From Patescibacteria group bacterium (lineage in GTDB: Bacteria > Patescibacteriota > Kazan-3B-28): a DNA stretch of 51,766 nt. The position numbers and the translations under genes are program-made. The DNA lies in assembly GCA_022703745.1 (NCBI GenBank), contig JAKLDB010000001.1, positions 1 to 51,766 on the forward strand, given 5' to 3'. Of the stretch, positions 33,201 to 42,300 are shown piece by piece (the stretch's first letter is position 1; each line of letters opens with the position of its first letter). Below the pieces are notes generated by a model. The model made no database searches. It was not told where the DNA came from and saw only the letters and a list, made by a program, of their open reading frames with translations.

Positions 33201-34464
33201 AGCAATAGCTCTATGGCTTTCTTTGTTTATGTTGCCATGGCAGTTGCGGCATACTTTTTACTTTGCCAATCTTGGTGGGAATTATTTTGAATATACGTCC
33301 ATTCATTTGTATATCACCGACTTACTGATAGTTATCTTATTGATATTGTGGTTCATTCGTCGGCCCAAGGTTTCCTTGCCTAATCAATTAGTTTGGCGTC
33401 CATTACTTCTATGGCTGGTATGGATTACTGTTTCTAGTTGGTACGGGATGGATTGGGGGAATAGTTTGCAACAAGCAACCCATTATTGGCTAATGTTCGG
33501 GTGGCTGATTTATTTGTTTAATAATATACGGGATTGGCGTCAAGTTTTGTGGCCGCTAGTTCTGGGTGCAGTCTTACAGGCGGTTTGGGGGATTGGTCAG
33601 TTTCTGGCTAACCATGATTTAGGAATGCAGATTTTAGGTGAGTCTCCACTTAGCCCGGATCAAGGAGGGGTAGCGGTAGTTGGGGATGAAGTTCGCCGAC
33701 AGATCCGAGCGGAAGGGATGTTGCCACATCCAAATATGCTGGGTGGACTGATAGCGTTTGTCATAGCCCCACTAGTGGCGTTGTATAACGGTGCGACTAG
33801 AAAACAGAAAAGTTTTTTGATCTTGCTTGCAGTGATTGTCGGTATTGGCCTAGTCTTGTCTTTTTCGAGAACGAGTTGGGCGGTGGTTTTGGCAGTCTTG
33901 TTAACAATGGTAGTTATTGGTTTTTGGCGAACAAAGAGATGGATGTGGATACCCCTAGCTGGAATTATGCTTGGAATATTGGTGACGGCTGCTTGGCAAT
34001 GGCCCAATGTTACCGAAAGGTTTTCGACTCAATCACGGTTGGAGCAAAAGTCGGTGGAAGATAGGGTTGAGAGTATTGATGATTGGAAGCAAGTTGTTGC
34101 GGGTAATGAAATGTTTGGGGCTGGGATGGGTAACTATACTCAAGCACTGGTAAAAATAGAACCGAATCAGTTGGCTTGGGTGTATAAGCCGATACATAAC
34201 ATTTACTTACTGCTAATAGCCGAAGGCGGTGTGGTTGGGTTTGGTATTTGGATATGGTTTGTATTGGCGACGGTTTGGTTATGGATAAGAGTGATTAGGC
34301 GGAGTTCGAATGGATGGTGGGTTGGAATGCCATTAGTGGGTATTTTGGCTACTGGATTGGTTGATCATTGGGCGGTTTCTTTCCAGCAGGGTCGTCTCTT
34401 ATTCTTTTTGGCTCTGGCGTTGATTATTTTAGAATCTAGGGTATTATTGGAGCGACAGAAGTAA
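33142..34464 (+). CDS. O-antigen ligase/polymerase-like membrane protein
   Basis: About 440 aa with ten or so hydrophobic helices and a large central outside loop (about residues 140-190 and 300-345). The layout, with the SFSRTSWAVVLAVLL segment and a PHPNMLGGLIAF motif, matches the Wzy/WaaL O-antigen ligase family, which polymerises or attaches surface polysaccharide. The start is uncertain: the ATG at 33142 overlaps the previous gene by 59 bases, and a TTG six bases earlier is also possible. GalU upstream at 26 kb could supply precursors. The partner glycosyltransferases are not in the window. Confidence 0.8.
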   Translation: MTRDIILEQWWKNSWPRKIEAIALWLSLFMLPWQLRHTFYFANLGGNYFEYTSIHLYITDLLIVILLILWFIRRPKVSLPNQLVWRPLLLWLVWITVSSWYGMDWGNSLQQATHYWLMFGWLIYLFNNIRDWRQVLWPLVLGAVLQAVWGIGQFLANHDLGMQILGESPLSPDQGGVAVVGDEVRRQIRAEGMLPHPNMLGGLIAFVIAPLVALYNGATRKQKSFLILLAVIVGIGLVLSFSRTSWAVVLAVLLTMVVIGFWRTKRWMWIPLAGIMLGILVTAAWQWPNVTERFSTQSRLEQKSVEDRVESIDDWKQVVAGNEMFGAGMGNYTQALVKIEPNQLAWVYKPIHNIYLLLIAEGGVVGFGIWIWFVLATVWLWIRVIRRSSNGWWVGMPLVGILATGLVDHWAVSFQQGRLLFFLALALIILESRVLLERQK

Positions 34465-34476
34465 CTTCTCTATCCT

Positions 34477-34884
34477 ATGGAAGAACAAGAACCAATTAGA
34501 GAACATCAAGAGAGTCATCAGGTGACTCGTAGTTCGGGTCATTTGAGCGGAGAGGATAAGGTTTTTGCGGCGCTATCTTATATCTCGGTGATGTTCATTA
34601 TTCCGCTTATTTTACGTCATGACCAAGATGAGGTTTATTTCCATGCAAGGCAGGGGATGGTGTTGTTTGGTGCCGAGGTTGTTGTATGGTTTGTTCTCTT
34701 TATGCTCGAATCCTTCGTGGTCGCACTTATGCCTACAACTAGTTTTGGTCTAGTGTCTATTTTGGGAGCAGCAGCTTGGATATTGTTTGTAGTGCTGAGC
34801 ACAATTGGAATATATTTCATCTTCCGAAACAAAAAGTGGGAGATGCCAATACTGGGTAAGATTGCCAAGCGGATTGAAGTGTAG
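34477..34884 (+). CDS. DUF4870/Tic20-like small membrane protein
   Basis: A 135-aa protein with a polar start of about 30 residues and three hydrophobic helices. LSYISVMFIIPLIL followed by HDQDEVYFHARQGMVLF is the DUF4870-like signature, and the GKIAKRIEV tail is also typical of the family. Function of the family is unknown. It starts 13 bases after the O-antigen-ligase-like gene and probably shares its transcript. No catalytic residue is apparent. Confidence 0.8.
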   Translation: MEEQEPIREHQESHQVTRSSGHLSGEDKVFAALSYISVMFIIPLILRHDQDEVYFHARQGMVLFGAEVVVWFVLFMLESFVVALMPTTSFGLVSILGAAAWILFVVLSTIGIYFIFRNKKWEMPILGKIAKRIEV

Positions 34885-34947
34885 TTTAGTGTGAGGCTAG
34901 TTAGGGTATTGCTATGCCACTAGTTTGCCCTCTTTAGGTTGAATTAC

Positions 34948-35023
34948 GGGCCGTTGGCTCAGTTGGTAGAGCGCCTCCATGGCATGGAGGAGGTCACCGG
35001 TTCGAATCCGGTACGGTCCACCA
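34948..35023 (+). tRNA. tRNA-Ala (anticodon GGC)
   Basis: A 76-base tRNA with encoded CCA. The acceptor GGGCCGT pairs with ACGGTCC and includes the G3-U70 wobble that identifies tRNA-Ala. The anticodon loop ATGGCAT gives GGC. The D- and T-arms (GGTTCGAATCC) are standard. Confidence 0.97.
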
Positions 35024-35026
35024 AAA

Positions 35027-35052
35027 CAAAATTGCCCCGAAGGGCAATTTTG
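35027..35052. terminator. Bidirectional terminator hairpin after tRNA-Ala
   Basis: A perfect 11-bp stem (35027-35037 with 35042-35052) with a CGAA loop sits three bases after the tRNA and 24 bases past the converging surface-protein stop. The stem ends in AAAA/TTTT, so it can terminate transcription from both sides. Confidence 0.85.
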
Positions 35053-35076
35053 TAAGTTCAACAATTTATTTGAGGC

Positions 35077-36168
35077 TTAGGTATTCTTCATGAGGTTAAT
35101 GGAGGTGTGAGCAGATTTGCTAATCCCACCGCTGGTAGCCTTGACGTAGATCGGTCCAGCCCATCCGACTCGGTTCGGATCCAGATTCATACTTAGGTTT
35201 AGATATGCACTGCCGTCTGTACGAATTCCTTGGGTCGTAGTTGGGTGTGCCCAACTTGGGATTCCAGATGTTGTCCAGGTGTAAGTAGCTGTTGTTTTGT
35301 TACCAGCTGAATCAAAGGCTTGGGCAGTGAAGGTATATGTTTTTCCGGAGAAGTAAGTACCCATTTTGGGTGTTATTACCACAGATTCCAAAGTCGGTTT
35401 GGCAATGACAGAGACAAATTGTGCTGCTGATACAGTAGTACCCCGGTAAGTAGCATCCATGAAGACAATGAAGTGTCCGCCCGATGGATTTGTAGGCCAA
35501 ATTTTTACCGATGGGCCGGTAGACTGAAGGTCGTGGAAGGCTGCAGTTGCCGTTCCGTTTTGGATCCTCCATTTGTATTGGACTTGAGCATTGTTCATTG
35601 CAACTGCTTTTTCGTCGAAAGATTTTGCGTTCAAAGTTAAGCTTTGACCGAATGCCATTTTGAAATAGTTGGAACTAGAAGTAATTTGGGCTGAAGCAAT
35701 TTTGCGAGGAGAAACTCGAATGGTAGTACCAAATTCTTTGGTAGTGTTCCCGAAGGTAGCAACAACCTTTAAAAGACTCCATCCACCATTATTTGGTGCG
35801 GAAACAGCTGTTACTCGAACTTGACCAGAAGAAGTGTTGCTGAGGGTTGTTTTTACTCCAACGCTAGTTCCGGGGGCATCGTTAATCCATCTGTAAGTTG
35901 GAGTTCCTGCAGAGGCGGAAAGACCTTTGACCGTAGCATTAACGTAAGTGCTTTGTCCTTCGGCAAGACTAATGCTGGTGGGATCAACTTGAAGTTCTTG
36001 TAGAGTGTTGCCAGTCAAAGTAGAAGCATCTGCTCCAGCAAAGATTCCTTGTTTTTGTGCATACCAACCCAAAAGGCCAACTACGACGATTACCGCAACT
36101 GGTAGAATCCAACCAAGGGATTTTTGTTTTTTCTGACGGTGACGACTCGAAGTTTTAGACTTTTTCAT
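35077..36168 (-). CDS. Membrane-anchored surface protein with Ig-like domains
   Basis: A 363-aa protein with a very basic start (MKKSKTSSRHRQKKQK), one transmembrane helix (about residues 19-36) and an outside region of three beta-rich Ig-like domains of about 105 residues. Domain openings are LQELQVDPTSISLAEGQSTYV, KIASAQITSSSNYFKMAFGQ and LESVVITPKMGTYFSG, each followed by a TYRW/YKWRI/TYTWT tryptophan core strand. The pattern resembles bacterial Ig-like (Big) surface domains used for adhesion or scaffolding. No enzyme motif is seen. The gene ends at the bidirectional terminator and is divergent from leuS. Confidence 0.8.
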   Translation of the reverse strand: MKKSKTSSRHRQKKQKSLGWILPVAVIVVVGLLGWYAQKQGIFAGADASTLTGNTLQELQVDPTSISLAEGQSTYVNATVKGLSASAGTPTYRWINDAPGTSVGVKTTLSNTSSGQVRVTAVSAPNNGGWSLLKVVATFGNTTKEFGTTIRVSPRKIASAQITSSSNYFKMAFGQSLTLNAKSFDEKAVAMNNAQVQYKWRIQNGTATAAFHDLQSTGPSVKIWPTNPSGGHFIVFMDATYRGTTVSAAQFVSVIAKPTLESVVITPKMGTYFSGKTYTFTAQAFDSAGNKTTATYTWTTSGIPSWAHPTTTQGIRTDGSAYLNLSMNLDPNRVGWAGPIYVKATSGGISKSAHTSINLMKNT

Positions 36169-36190
36169 CTTGTTTAAAGTAAGGTTAGTG

Positions 36191-36218
36191 GATATATGAA
36201 AGTTAGGGATAAATACAA
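36191..36218 (-). promoter_or_regulatory. Putative promoter of the Ig-like surface protein
   Basis: On the minus strand TTGTAT (36213-36218) and TATATC (36191-36196) are spaced by 16 bases, 22 bases before the ATG. The rest of the 132-base divergent spacer up to leuS is AT-rich, with a short palindrome around TATATA at 36251. Confidence 0.4.
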
Positions 36219-36300
36219 ATAAAGTATCCTCTTTTTATCTCTAAATTACTATATATAGAGTAGGGAACGGCTTTGGGCTTGTTTTTGTTATGATATACCC

Positions 36301-36924
36301 ATGGCAGAAGAGAAATATGAGCACAAAGAGGTAGAGCTGAAATGGCAGAAGTACTGGGCATATAACCAGATTTTTAAGGCGATTGATCAAGACAAGCGGC
36401 CAAAGTTTTACGCAATGGACATGTTCGCATATCCATCAGGGGATGGTTTGCATACAGGGCATCCTCGTAGCTACACGGCTACAGATATTTTTGCTCGCTA
36501 TTACAGAATGAAGGGCTACAACGTAATGCGTCCAGTTGGCTGGGATGCATTTGGTTTGCCCGCAGAAAATTATGCTATCAAAAAGGGGGTTCATCCAAGT
36601 CAAACTACAAAAGATAATATTGCTAACTTTACTCGGCAGGTGAAGGCGTTTGGATTTGCATACGATTGGGATAGAGAGGTAAATACTTCTGATTCTAATT
36701 ACTACAAATGGACACAGTGGATCTTTAAAGTTCTGTATGACAACGGTTATGCGTATCAAAAGGAAGCATATGCCAATTGGTGTTCTGGTTGTCAGACGGT
36801 GTTAGCGAATGAACAGGTGAACGATGGTAAGTGTGATCGGTGTGGAACACAAGTGGAGCAGAAGAAACTTAAGCAGTGGTTTTTCCGGATACGGATTTTG
36901 CCGAAGAGTTGCTGGAAGGATTAG
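36301..36924 (+). CDS. leuS: Leucyl-tRNA synthetase, N-terminal part (frameshifted)
   Basis: N-terminal piece of LeuRS with the HIGH-type motif (HTGHPRSYTATDIF), the GWDAFGLPAENYAI block and a zinc-type ANWCSGC...CDRCG segment. The frame stays correct to KQWFFRI (codon at 36889), then runs through a short nonsense tail to a stop at 36924. Adding one T between 36890 and 36891 gives CGG ATT ACG GAT, restoring the family sequence WFFRITDFAEEL and joining the next frame. A TATGAT box (36289-36294) sits six bases before the ATG, so the message may be leaderless. The break may be a genuine mutation, a sequencing error or recoding. Confidence 0.9.
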   Translation: MAEEKYEHKEVELKWQKYWAYNQIFKAIDQDKRPKFYAMDMFAYPSGDGLHTGHPRSYTATDIFARYYRMKGYNVMRPVGWDAFGLPAENYAIKKGVHPSQTTKDNIANFTRQVKAFGFAYDWDREVNTSDSNYYKWTQWIFKVLYDNGYAYQKEAYANWCSGCQTVLANEQVNDGKCDRCGTQVEQKKLKQWFFRIRILPKSCWKD

Positions 36925-38642
36925 ACAGACTCGATTGGCCAGAGTCTACTAAGACAGGACAACGTAATTGGATTGGAAAAAGTGAGGGAGCAATGTTGAG
37001 GTTCAAATCGGGCGATTTGGATATCGAGGTATTTACAACAAGACCAGATACATTATTCGGAGCTACATTTATGGTGTTGGCGCCAGAACACGAATTAGTG
37101 AGTCAGCTTACAACTCCCCAGCAGAAAATGGCGGTTGAGGAATATGTGGCTCAGACTAGATTAAAGACGAATTTGGATCGGATGATGGCAAAAGAAAAAA
37201 CGGGAGTGTTTACTGGAAGTTTTGCGGTGAATCCAGCAACTGGAAAAGAAATTCCAATTTGGATCGCTGATTACGTACTAACTGATTATGGAACGGGAGC
37301 GATTATGGCGGTTCCAGCGCATGACGAGCGGGATTTTGAATTTGCTCAAAAGTTTGATTTGTCAGTAGTTCAGGTTATTAAGTCTGGTGAAAAACTTTAT
37401 TCCGGACATGGGGAGCTGATGAATTCGGGTGAGTTTGATGGACAGGATTCAAAAAAGGCTGGACTAGAGATGGTAAAGAGGTTTGGTGGAGAGATGAAGG
37501 TACAGTACAAATTGCACGATTGGCTAATTTCTCGTCAAAGATATTGGGGGGCGCCAATCCCAATCGTTTATTTGAACGACGGAACGGTGAAAAGCTTGGA
37601 TGAAAAAGATTTGCCAGTGTTACTTCCTACAGATGTAGATTTTACCCCTAAAGGTGAATCGCCATTGGCTGGTTCGAAGACTTTCCAGGAAGAAATAGAA
37701 AAGTATGGTTCAGGAGTAAAGCGGGAACTAGATACTATGGATACGTTTGTATGTTCTTCGTGGTATTTTTTACGCTACTGTGATCCGAATAACGGAAAGG
37801 AATTTGCTAGCAAGGAACAGTTGAAGTATTGGATGCCGGTAGATTTATATATTGGTGGAGCGGAACATACTAATGGGCATTTGCTCTATGCAAGATTTAT
37901 TACAAAAGTATTAAAGAAACTTGGCTATCTATCTTTTGATGAACCATTTTTGAAGTTGAGGCATCAAGGATTGGTACTGGGAACAGATGGAGAGAAGATG
38001 AGCAAGAGCCGGGGAAATGTAATAAACCCTGATGATTTAATAGAGCAATTCGGAGCAGATACGGTACGAATGTACGAAATGTTTATGGGTCCGTTCGACC
38101 AATCTATTGCTTGGGATACGAATGGAGTGGTTGGGGTGAGAAAGTTCTTGGATCGAGTTTACCGAATAGTAAACAGTCGGTCGGGTAAGGTGAGTGGACA
38201 AAGCGATGCGATTCATATGCTGATTAAAAAAGTAACCGAGGATATCGAGGGGATGAAGTTTAATACAGCAGTTGCTGCTTTCATGGAATTCATCAATGAG
38301 GTATCTAAAGAAGATAGTAATAATTGGTTGGGGGATTTCGTGAAACTACTAAACCCGTTCGCACCACATTTGGCAGAAGAGTTGTGGCAGAAAGTGTTGG
38401 GCGAAAAAGAGAGCGTATCAGACGCACAGTGGCCCGTATTTGACCCTAAAAAAGCAAAGGCAACAACGGTTACAATTGTGGTTCAGGAGAAAGGGAAGTT
38501 ACGTGGCACGGTAAGTGTTCCTGCTGGATCAGACGAGCAAGTGGTGTTAGCTGCAGTTCATGAGAATGAAAAACTAGCAGCTTTGGCAGCTGGTTCGTCT
38601 AAGCATATTTTTGTTCAAGATAAGATTGTAAATTTTGTGTAA
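36876..38642 (+). CDS. leuS: Leucyl-tRNA synthetase, C-terminal part (frameshifted)
   Basis: The rest of LeuRS, in the frame one base back. Genuine LeuRS sequence begins at TDFAEELLEGLDRLDWPE (from about 36891). The editing domain is present (TTRPDTLFGATFMVLAPEHE; GTGAIMAVPAHDERDF), as are the KMSKS loop (EKMSKSRGNVINPDDL), the WYFLRYCDP segment and the C-terminal anticodon and tail domains. A GTG at 36876 could be called a start, but it lies inside conserved sequence, so independent translation is unlikely. Both parts joined would give about 780 residues, slightly short of the usual LeuRS (about 800-860). The stop overlaps the next gene's ATG (TAATG). Confidence 0.9.
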   Translation: MVFPDTDFAEELLEGLDRLDWPESTKTGQRNWIGKSEGAMLRFKSGDLDIEVFTTRPDTLFGATFMVLAPEHELVSQLTTPQQKMAVEEYVAQTRLKTNLDRMMAKEKTGVFTGSFAVNPATGKEIPIWIADYVLTDYGTGAIMAVPAHDERDFEFAQKFDLSVVQVIKSGEKLYSGHGELMNSGEFDGQDSKKAGLEMVKRFGGEMKVQYKLHDWLISRQRYWGAPIPIVYLNDGTVKSLDEKDLPVLLPTDVDFTPKGESPLAGSKTFQEEIEKYGSGVKRELDTMDTFVCSSWYFLRYCDPNNGKEFASKEQLKYWMPVDLYIGGAEHTNGHLLYARFITKVLKKLGYLSFDEPFLKLRHQGLVLGTDGEKMSKSRGNVINPDDLIEQFGADTVRMYEMFMGPFDQSIAWDTNGVVGVRKFLDRVYRIVNSRSGKVSGQSDAIHMLIKKVTEDIEGMKFNTAVAAFMEFINEVSKEDSNNWLGDFVKLLNPFAPHLAEELWQKVLGEKESVSDAQWPVFDPKKAKATTVTIVVQEKGKLRGTVSVPAGSDEQVVLAAVHENEKLAALAAGSSKHIFVQDKIVNFV

Positions 38643-39265
38643 TGGACGAATTGCAAACAACTACTAAGGATACCGTTTCGGTTGAGGCGGAATGGAAAAG
38701 GGTGGAGCAGCTACTTGCCGCTAAGGATGATGCAAGTTGGGCGATGGCGGTGGTGGAGGCGGCGAAGATTTTTCGTCAGGTACTAGATGAGGTGAGTTTT
38801 GGTGAGAGTGTTGAGGAACGGATTCGTAATGCAGGAGAGTTGTTTCGAGATGTTAAAGCGTTACTTTCGGCAGAAAAAGTTTACCAACATATTCTAGGCC
38901 ATATTGGACATCGGGTAACAAAGACAGACGCTAGTAAAGCGAGCGCTGCTTTTTTACAGGGAATTCTAGACATGATAGGTAGAGATTGGAAAGAACGAGG
39001 ATGGTTCGAAAGATGGACTACGGGTTTGAACTATTTTTGGGGGACTCACCCGCGGATGCTTATAGGTTTTTTGACGGGGATTTTAATTTTTGTTTTATTG
39101 GTTTGGTTCCTGGCTAAAGTGGAGATTGGGAAATGGCTGGTTGGGTTAGCAGTGGGGTTTGCTGATTTTATGCTAGCTAGCCCTGTTTTGCTAGGAGGGT
39201 TGGGGTTAGCGCTAGTTATTTCCATCTTTTTAGGGATAGCATTTTCAGGTCGGCGTAGGGGGTAA
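38642..39265 (+). CDS. Membrane protein with helical cytoplasmic head, unknown function
   Basis: A 207-aa protein translated from TAATG with the end of leuS. Residues 1-120 are charged and helical (EWKRVEQLLAAKDDASWAMA; ERIRNAGELFRDVKALLSA). Two transmembrane helices follow (about 138-158 and 177-200), ending in a basic SGRRRG tail. I recognise no family. The layout with an N-terminal soluble head and a C-terminal two-helix hairpin suggests a membrane-tethered adaptor. Confidence 0.65.
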   Translation: MDELQTTTKDTVSVEAEWKRVEQLLAAKDDASWAMAVVEAAKIFRQVLDEVSFGESVEERIRNAGELFRDVKALLSAEKVYQHILGHIGHRVTKTDASKASAAFLQGILDMIGRDWKERGWFERWTTGLNYFWGTHPRMLIGFLTGILIFVLLVWFLAKVEIGKWLVGLAVGFADFMLASPVLLGGLGLALVISIFLGIAFSGRRRG

Positions 39266-39280
39266 GGGGTTGCTTCTTGA

Positions 39281-39309
39281 TTCCTGGGTCTGGGAGAAGG
39301 TGATAGAAT
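39281..39309 (+). promoter_or_regulatory. Probable dnaE promoter
   Basis: An extended -10 (TGATAGAAT; TAGAAT at 39304-39309) with a weak -35 (TTCCTG, 39281-39286) at 17-base spacing. The GTG start at 39357 follows a 48-base leader containing a strong Shine-Dalgarno (GGGAGGTGA, 39345-39353). Confidence 0.5.
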
Positions 39310-39356
39310 TAGGGGTACCGTTTTATACCAACTTCTTGAAGATAGGGAGGTGAGGA

Positions 39357-42300
39357 GTGAAGTTTGTGCATCTGCATCTGCACAGCCATTACAGTCTGCT
39401 CGATGGTATGACGAAGATACCAGATTTGGTAAAGAAAATCGTAGAGCAGGGAAGCGAAGCGGCGGCGTTGACCGACCACGGGGTGATGTACGGTGCAATT
39501 GAATTTTACAAAGAATGTAAGTCGGCTGGTATTAAGCCGATTATTGGTAATGAGGTTTATGTTACAGCTGGGCAGATGTCAGATCGTGAGACTACTCGGG
39601 GAGAGCGGAATTATTTCCATTTAGTTTTACTTGCAAAAGATCTCGAAGGATACCGTAACTTAATGAAATTGACTACAGAGGCGCATCTGCGGGGATTTTA
39701 TTACAAACCGAGAATTGATCGTGAAGCATTAAAGAAATATTCTGGGGGGCTGGTGGCAATGTCGGGATGCTTGAAGGGGGAAGTAGCGCAGGCGATACTG
39801 GCCAACGACTTAGAAAAAGCTAGGTCGGTGGCAGTATGGCACAAGGAAGTTTTTGGAGGAGATTATTACCTAGAGCTACAGTACCATCCAAATATTCCCG
39901 AACAATCAAAAGTAAATGATACACTAATTTCACTTTCTCAAGAGTTAAATATTCCGTTAGTAGCGACGGCAGATTCTCATTACTTGTCTGCAGATGACGC
40001 AGAAGCACAGGATGTATTACTGTGTGTGCAGACGGCTACGCATTTGGCTGACACAAATAGGATGTCTATGCGCGGTGAAGAGTATCACGTAAGAGAACCA
40101 CAGGAGATTATCGAAGCGTTTAGGCATGTTCCTGAGGCGGTTGAAAATACCGTTAAAATTTCTGATAAATGTAATTTAGAGATCCCGATGGGGAAGTTGG
40201 TTTTCCCCAAATTTGTTCCCCCTGGTGGGAAAACTGTTGATGCATTCTTTCTAGAGCAGGTGGAAGCGGGGCTGAAGATGCGGTTTGGTGAAAAGATAAA
40301 TGACGTGATTCGCCAACGTTTGGATTACGAGATTGGGGTTATTGCTCAGATGGGATACAAGGGATATATGCTGACGGTGGCAGATTTTGTGAATTGGGCT
40401 AAAGATCAGGGCATTGTGGTCGGACCGGGGAGGGGAAGTGCCGCAGGCAGTTTGGTTTCATACGTCTTGCGTATTACCGAAGTAAATCCTCTAGAGCACG
40501 GATTACTTTTTGAACGTTTTCTTAATCCAGAACGTGTGAGTATGCCGGATATCGATTTGGATTTTGCGGATGATCGGAGGGCGGAAGTAATTGAATATGT
40601 TAGGCAAAAGTATGGGAATGATAAGGTAGCACAGATTATTACTTTTGGGACTATGGCTTCTCGAGCGGCGATTCGGGATGTCGGAAGAGTTCTCGGAGTA
40701 CCGTATGGCGAGGTGGACAAGATTGCCAAACTAATTCCGCCACCCCAGCAGGGGAAATTTACTCCCTTAAAAAAACATATTGAAAGTGTACAGGAGTTGA
40801 GGGCTATCTATGAAGGAAGTGAGATGGCTAAGAAGCTAATCGATCTTTCTATGAGGTTGGAGGGAACTATTCGGCATGCATCGGTGCACGCAGCAGGGGT
40901 GGTGATTGGAGACATAGATCTTACAAATTACACTCCCGTTCAATATTCTCCATCGGATGATAAGGTCTTGGTAACTCAATATTCAATGTATCCGTTGGAA
41001 TCCATTGGGCTTTTGAAAATGGATTTTTTGGGGCTAAAGAATCTTACGATTATCAAGAATGCTTTGAGAATCATTAGAAAGATTCATGAAAAAGAAATCA
41101 ACTTGAGCGAGCTACCTTTTGATGATAAAAAAACTTTTACTCTTCTTGCAGCAACTAATACGACGGGTGTCTTTCAGTTGGAAGGTGAGGGGATGAGGCG
41201 GTATTTGAAGGAACTAAGGCCGAGTGTCTTTGGAGACATTGCTGCTATGGTTGCGCTGTATAGGCCGGGTCCAATTGAGCTTATTCCAGATTTTATTGCT
41301 CGTAAGCACGGATTGAAAAAGATAGAATACTTGCATCCTAAACTGGAACCGATCTTGAAAGATACATATGGTATTGCAGTGTATCAGGAACAGGTTTTGC
41401 AGATCGCTCGGGATCTTTGTGGGTTTACATTAGGTGAAGCAGATGTTTTGAGAAGGGCGATTGGAAAGAAAAATGTAAAACTTTTAAATGAGCAGAAAGA
41501 GAAATTTATTGCTGGAGGTATTGCTAACGGGGTGAGAGCAGATATTGCCGAACAACTGTTTCATTTTGTCGAGCCATTTGCACTTTATGGTTTCAACCGA
41601 GCACATGCTGTGAGCTATGCGGTGATTGCTTACTGGACAGCGTATCTCAAGGCACATTTCCCCAATGCATTCATGGCCGCGCTAATGACATCTGACCAGC
41701 AGGACTTGGAAAGAATCGCCAAAGATATTGCCGAGTGTGAGCATATGAAGATACGGGTTTTGCCACCCTCGGTAAATAAAAGTTTTACTGATTTTGCCGT
41801 GGTGAAGGAAACTGGAGATATTGTTTTCGGGTTGAATGCTATAAAAAATGTAGGACAAAAAGTCTCTGACATTATTGTCGAAGAGCGGCAAAAGAATGGC
41901 TTGTACCAAAGCTTGGCGGACTTTATCAAACGTGTCGGCAAGGAAGTGGTAAATCGCAAAACTTTAGAGAGTTTAATTTTGGCGGGAGCATTGGATGACT
42001 TTGGAGAGAGGAACGCTTTGTTTAGTAATGTTGAATCAATTCTGAACTTTTCTTCTGAGCACCAAAGACATTTGAATTCAAACCAGCTGGGAATATTTGG
42101 CAAAGAGGAAGTGGCAACTCGGCAAACAATTCAGCTTGTTTCAGCGGATTCGGCTACTGATCAGCAAAAATTGATATGGGAAAAAGAATATCTAGGAACT
42201 TTTGTTTCCAAGCATCCCTTGAAGGAAATTATGCCACGGCTATCTGGCGTTGTGAGGTCTGCGGTTTCTCTTTCTGGAGCAGATGATGGCAGGACTGCAA

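Noticed and set aside
36876..38642. 3' part of leuS as an independent gene from GTG
   Set aside because: The GTG is inside conserved LeuRS sequence and there is no gene-like start; the two parts join exactly with one inserted base.
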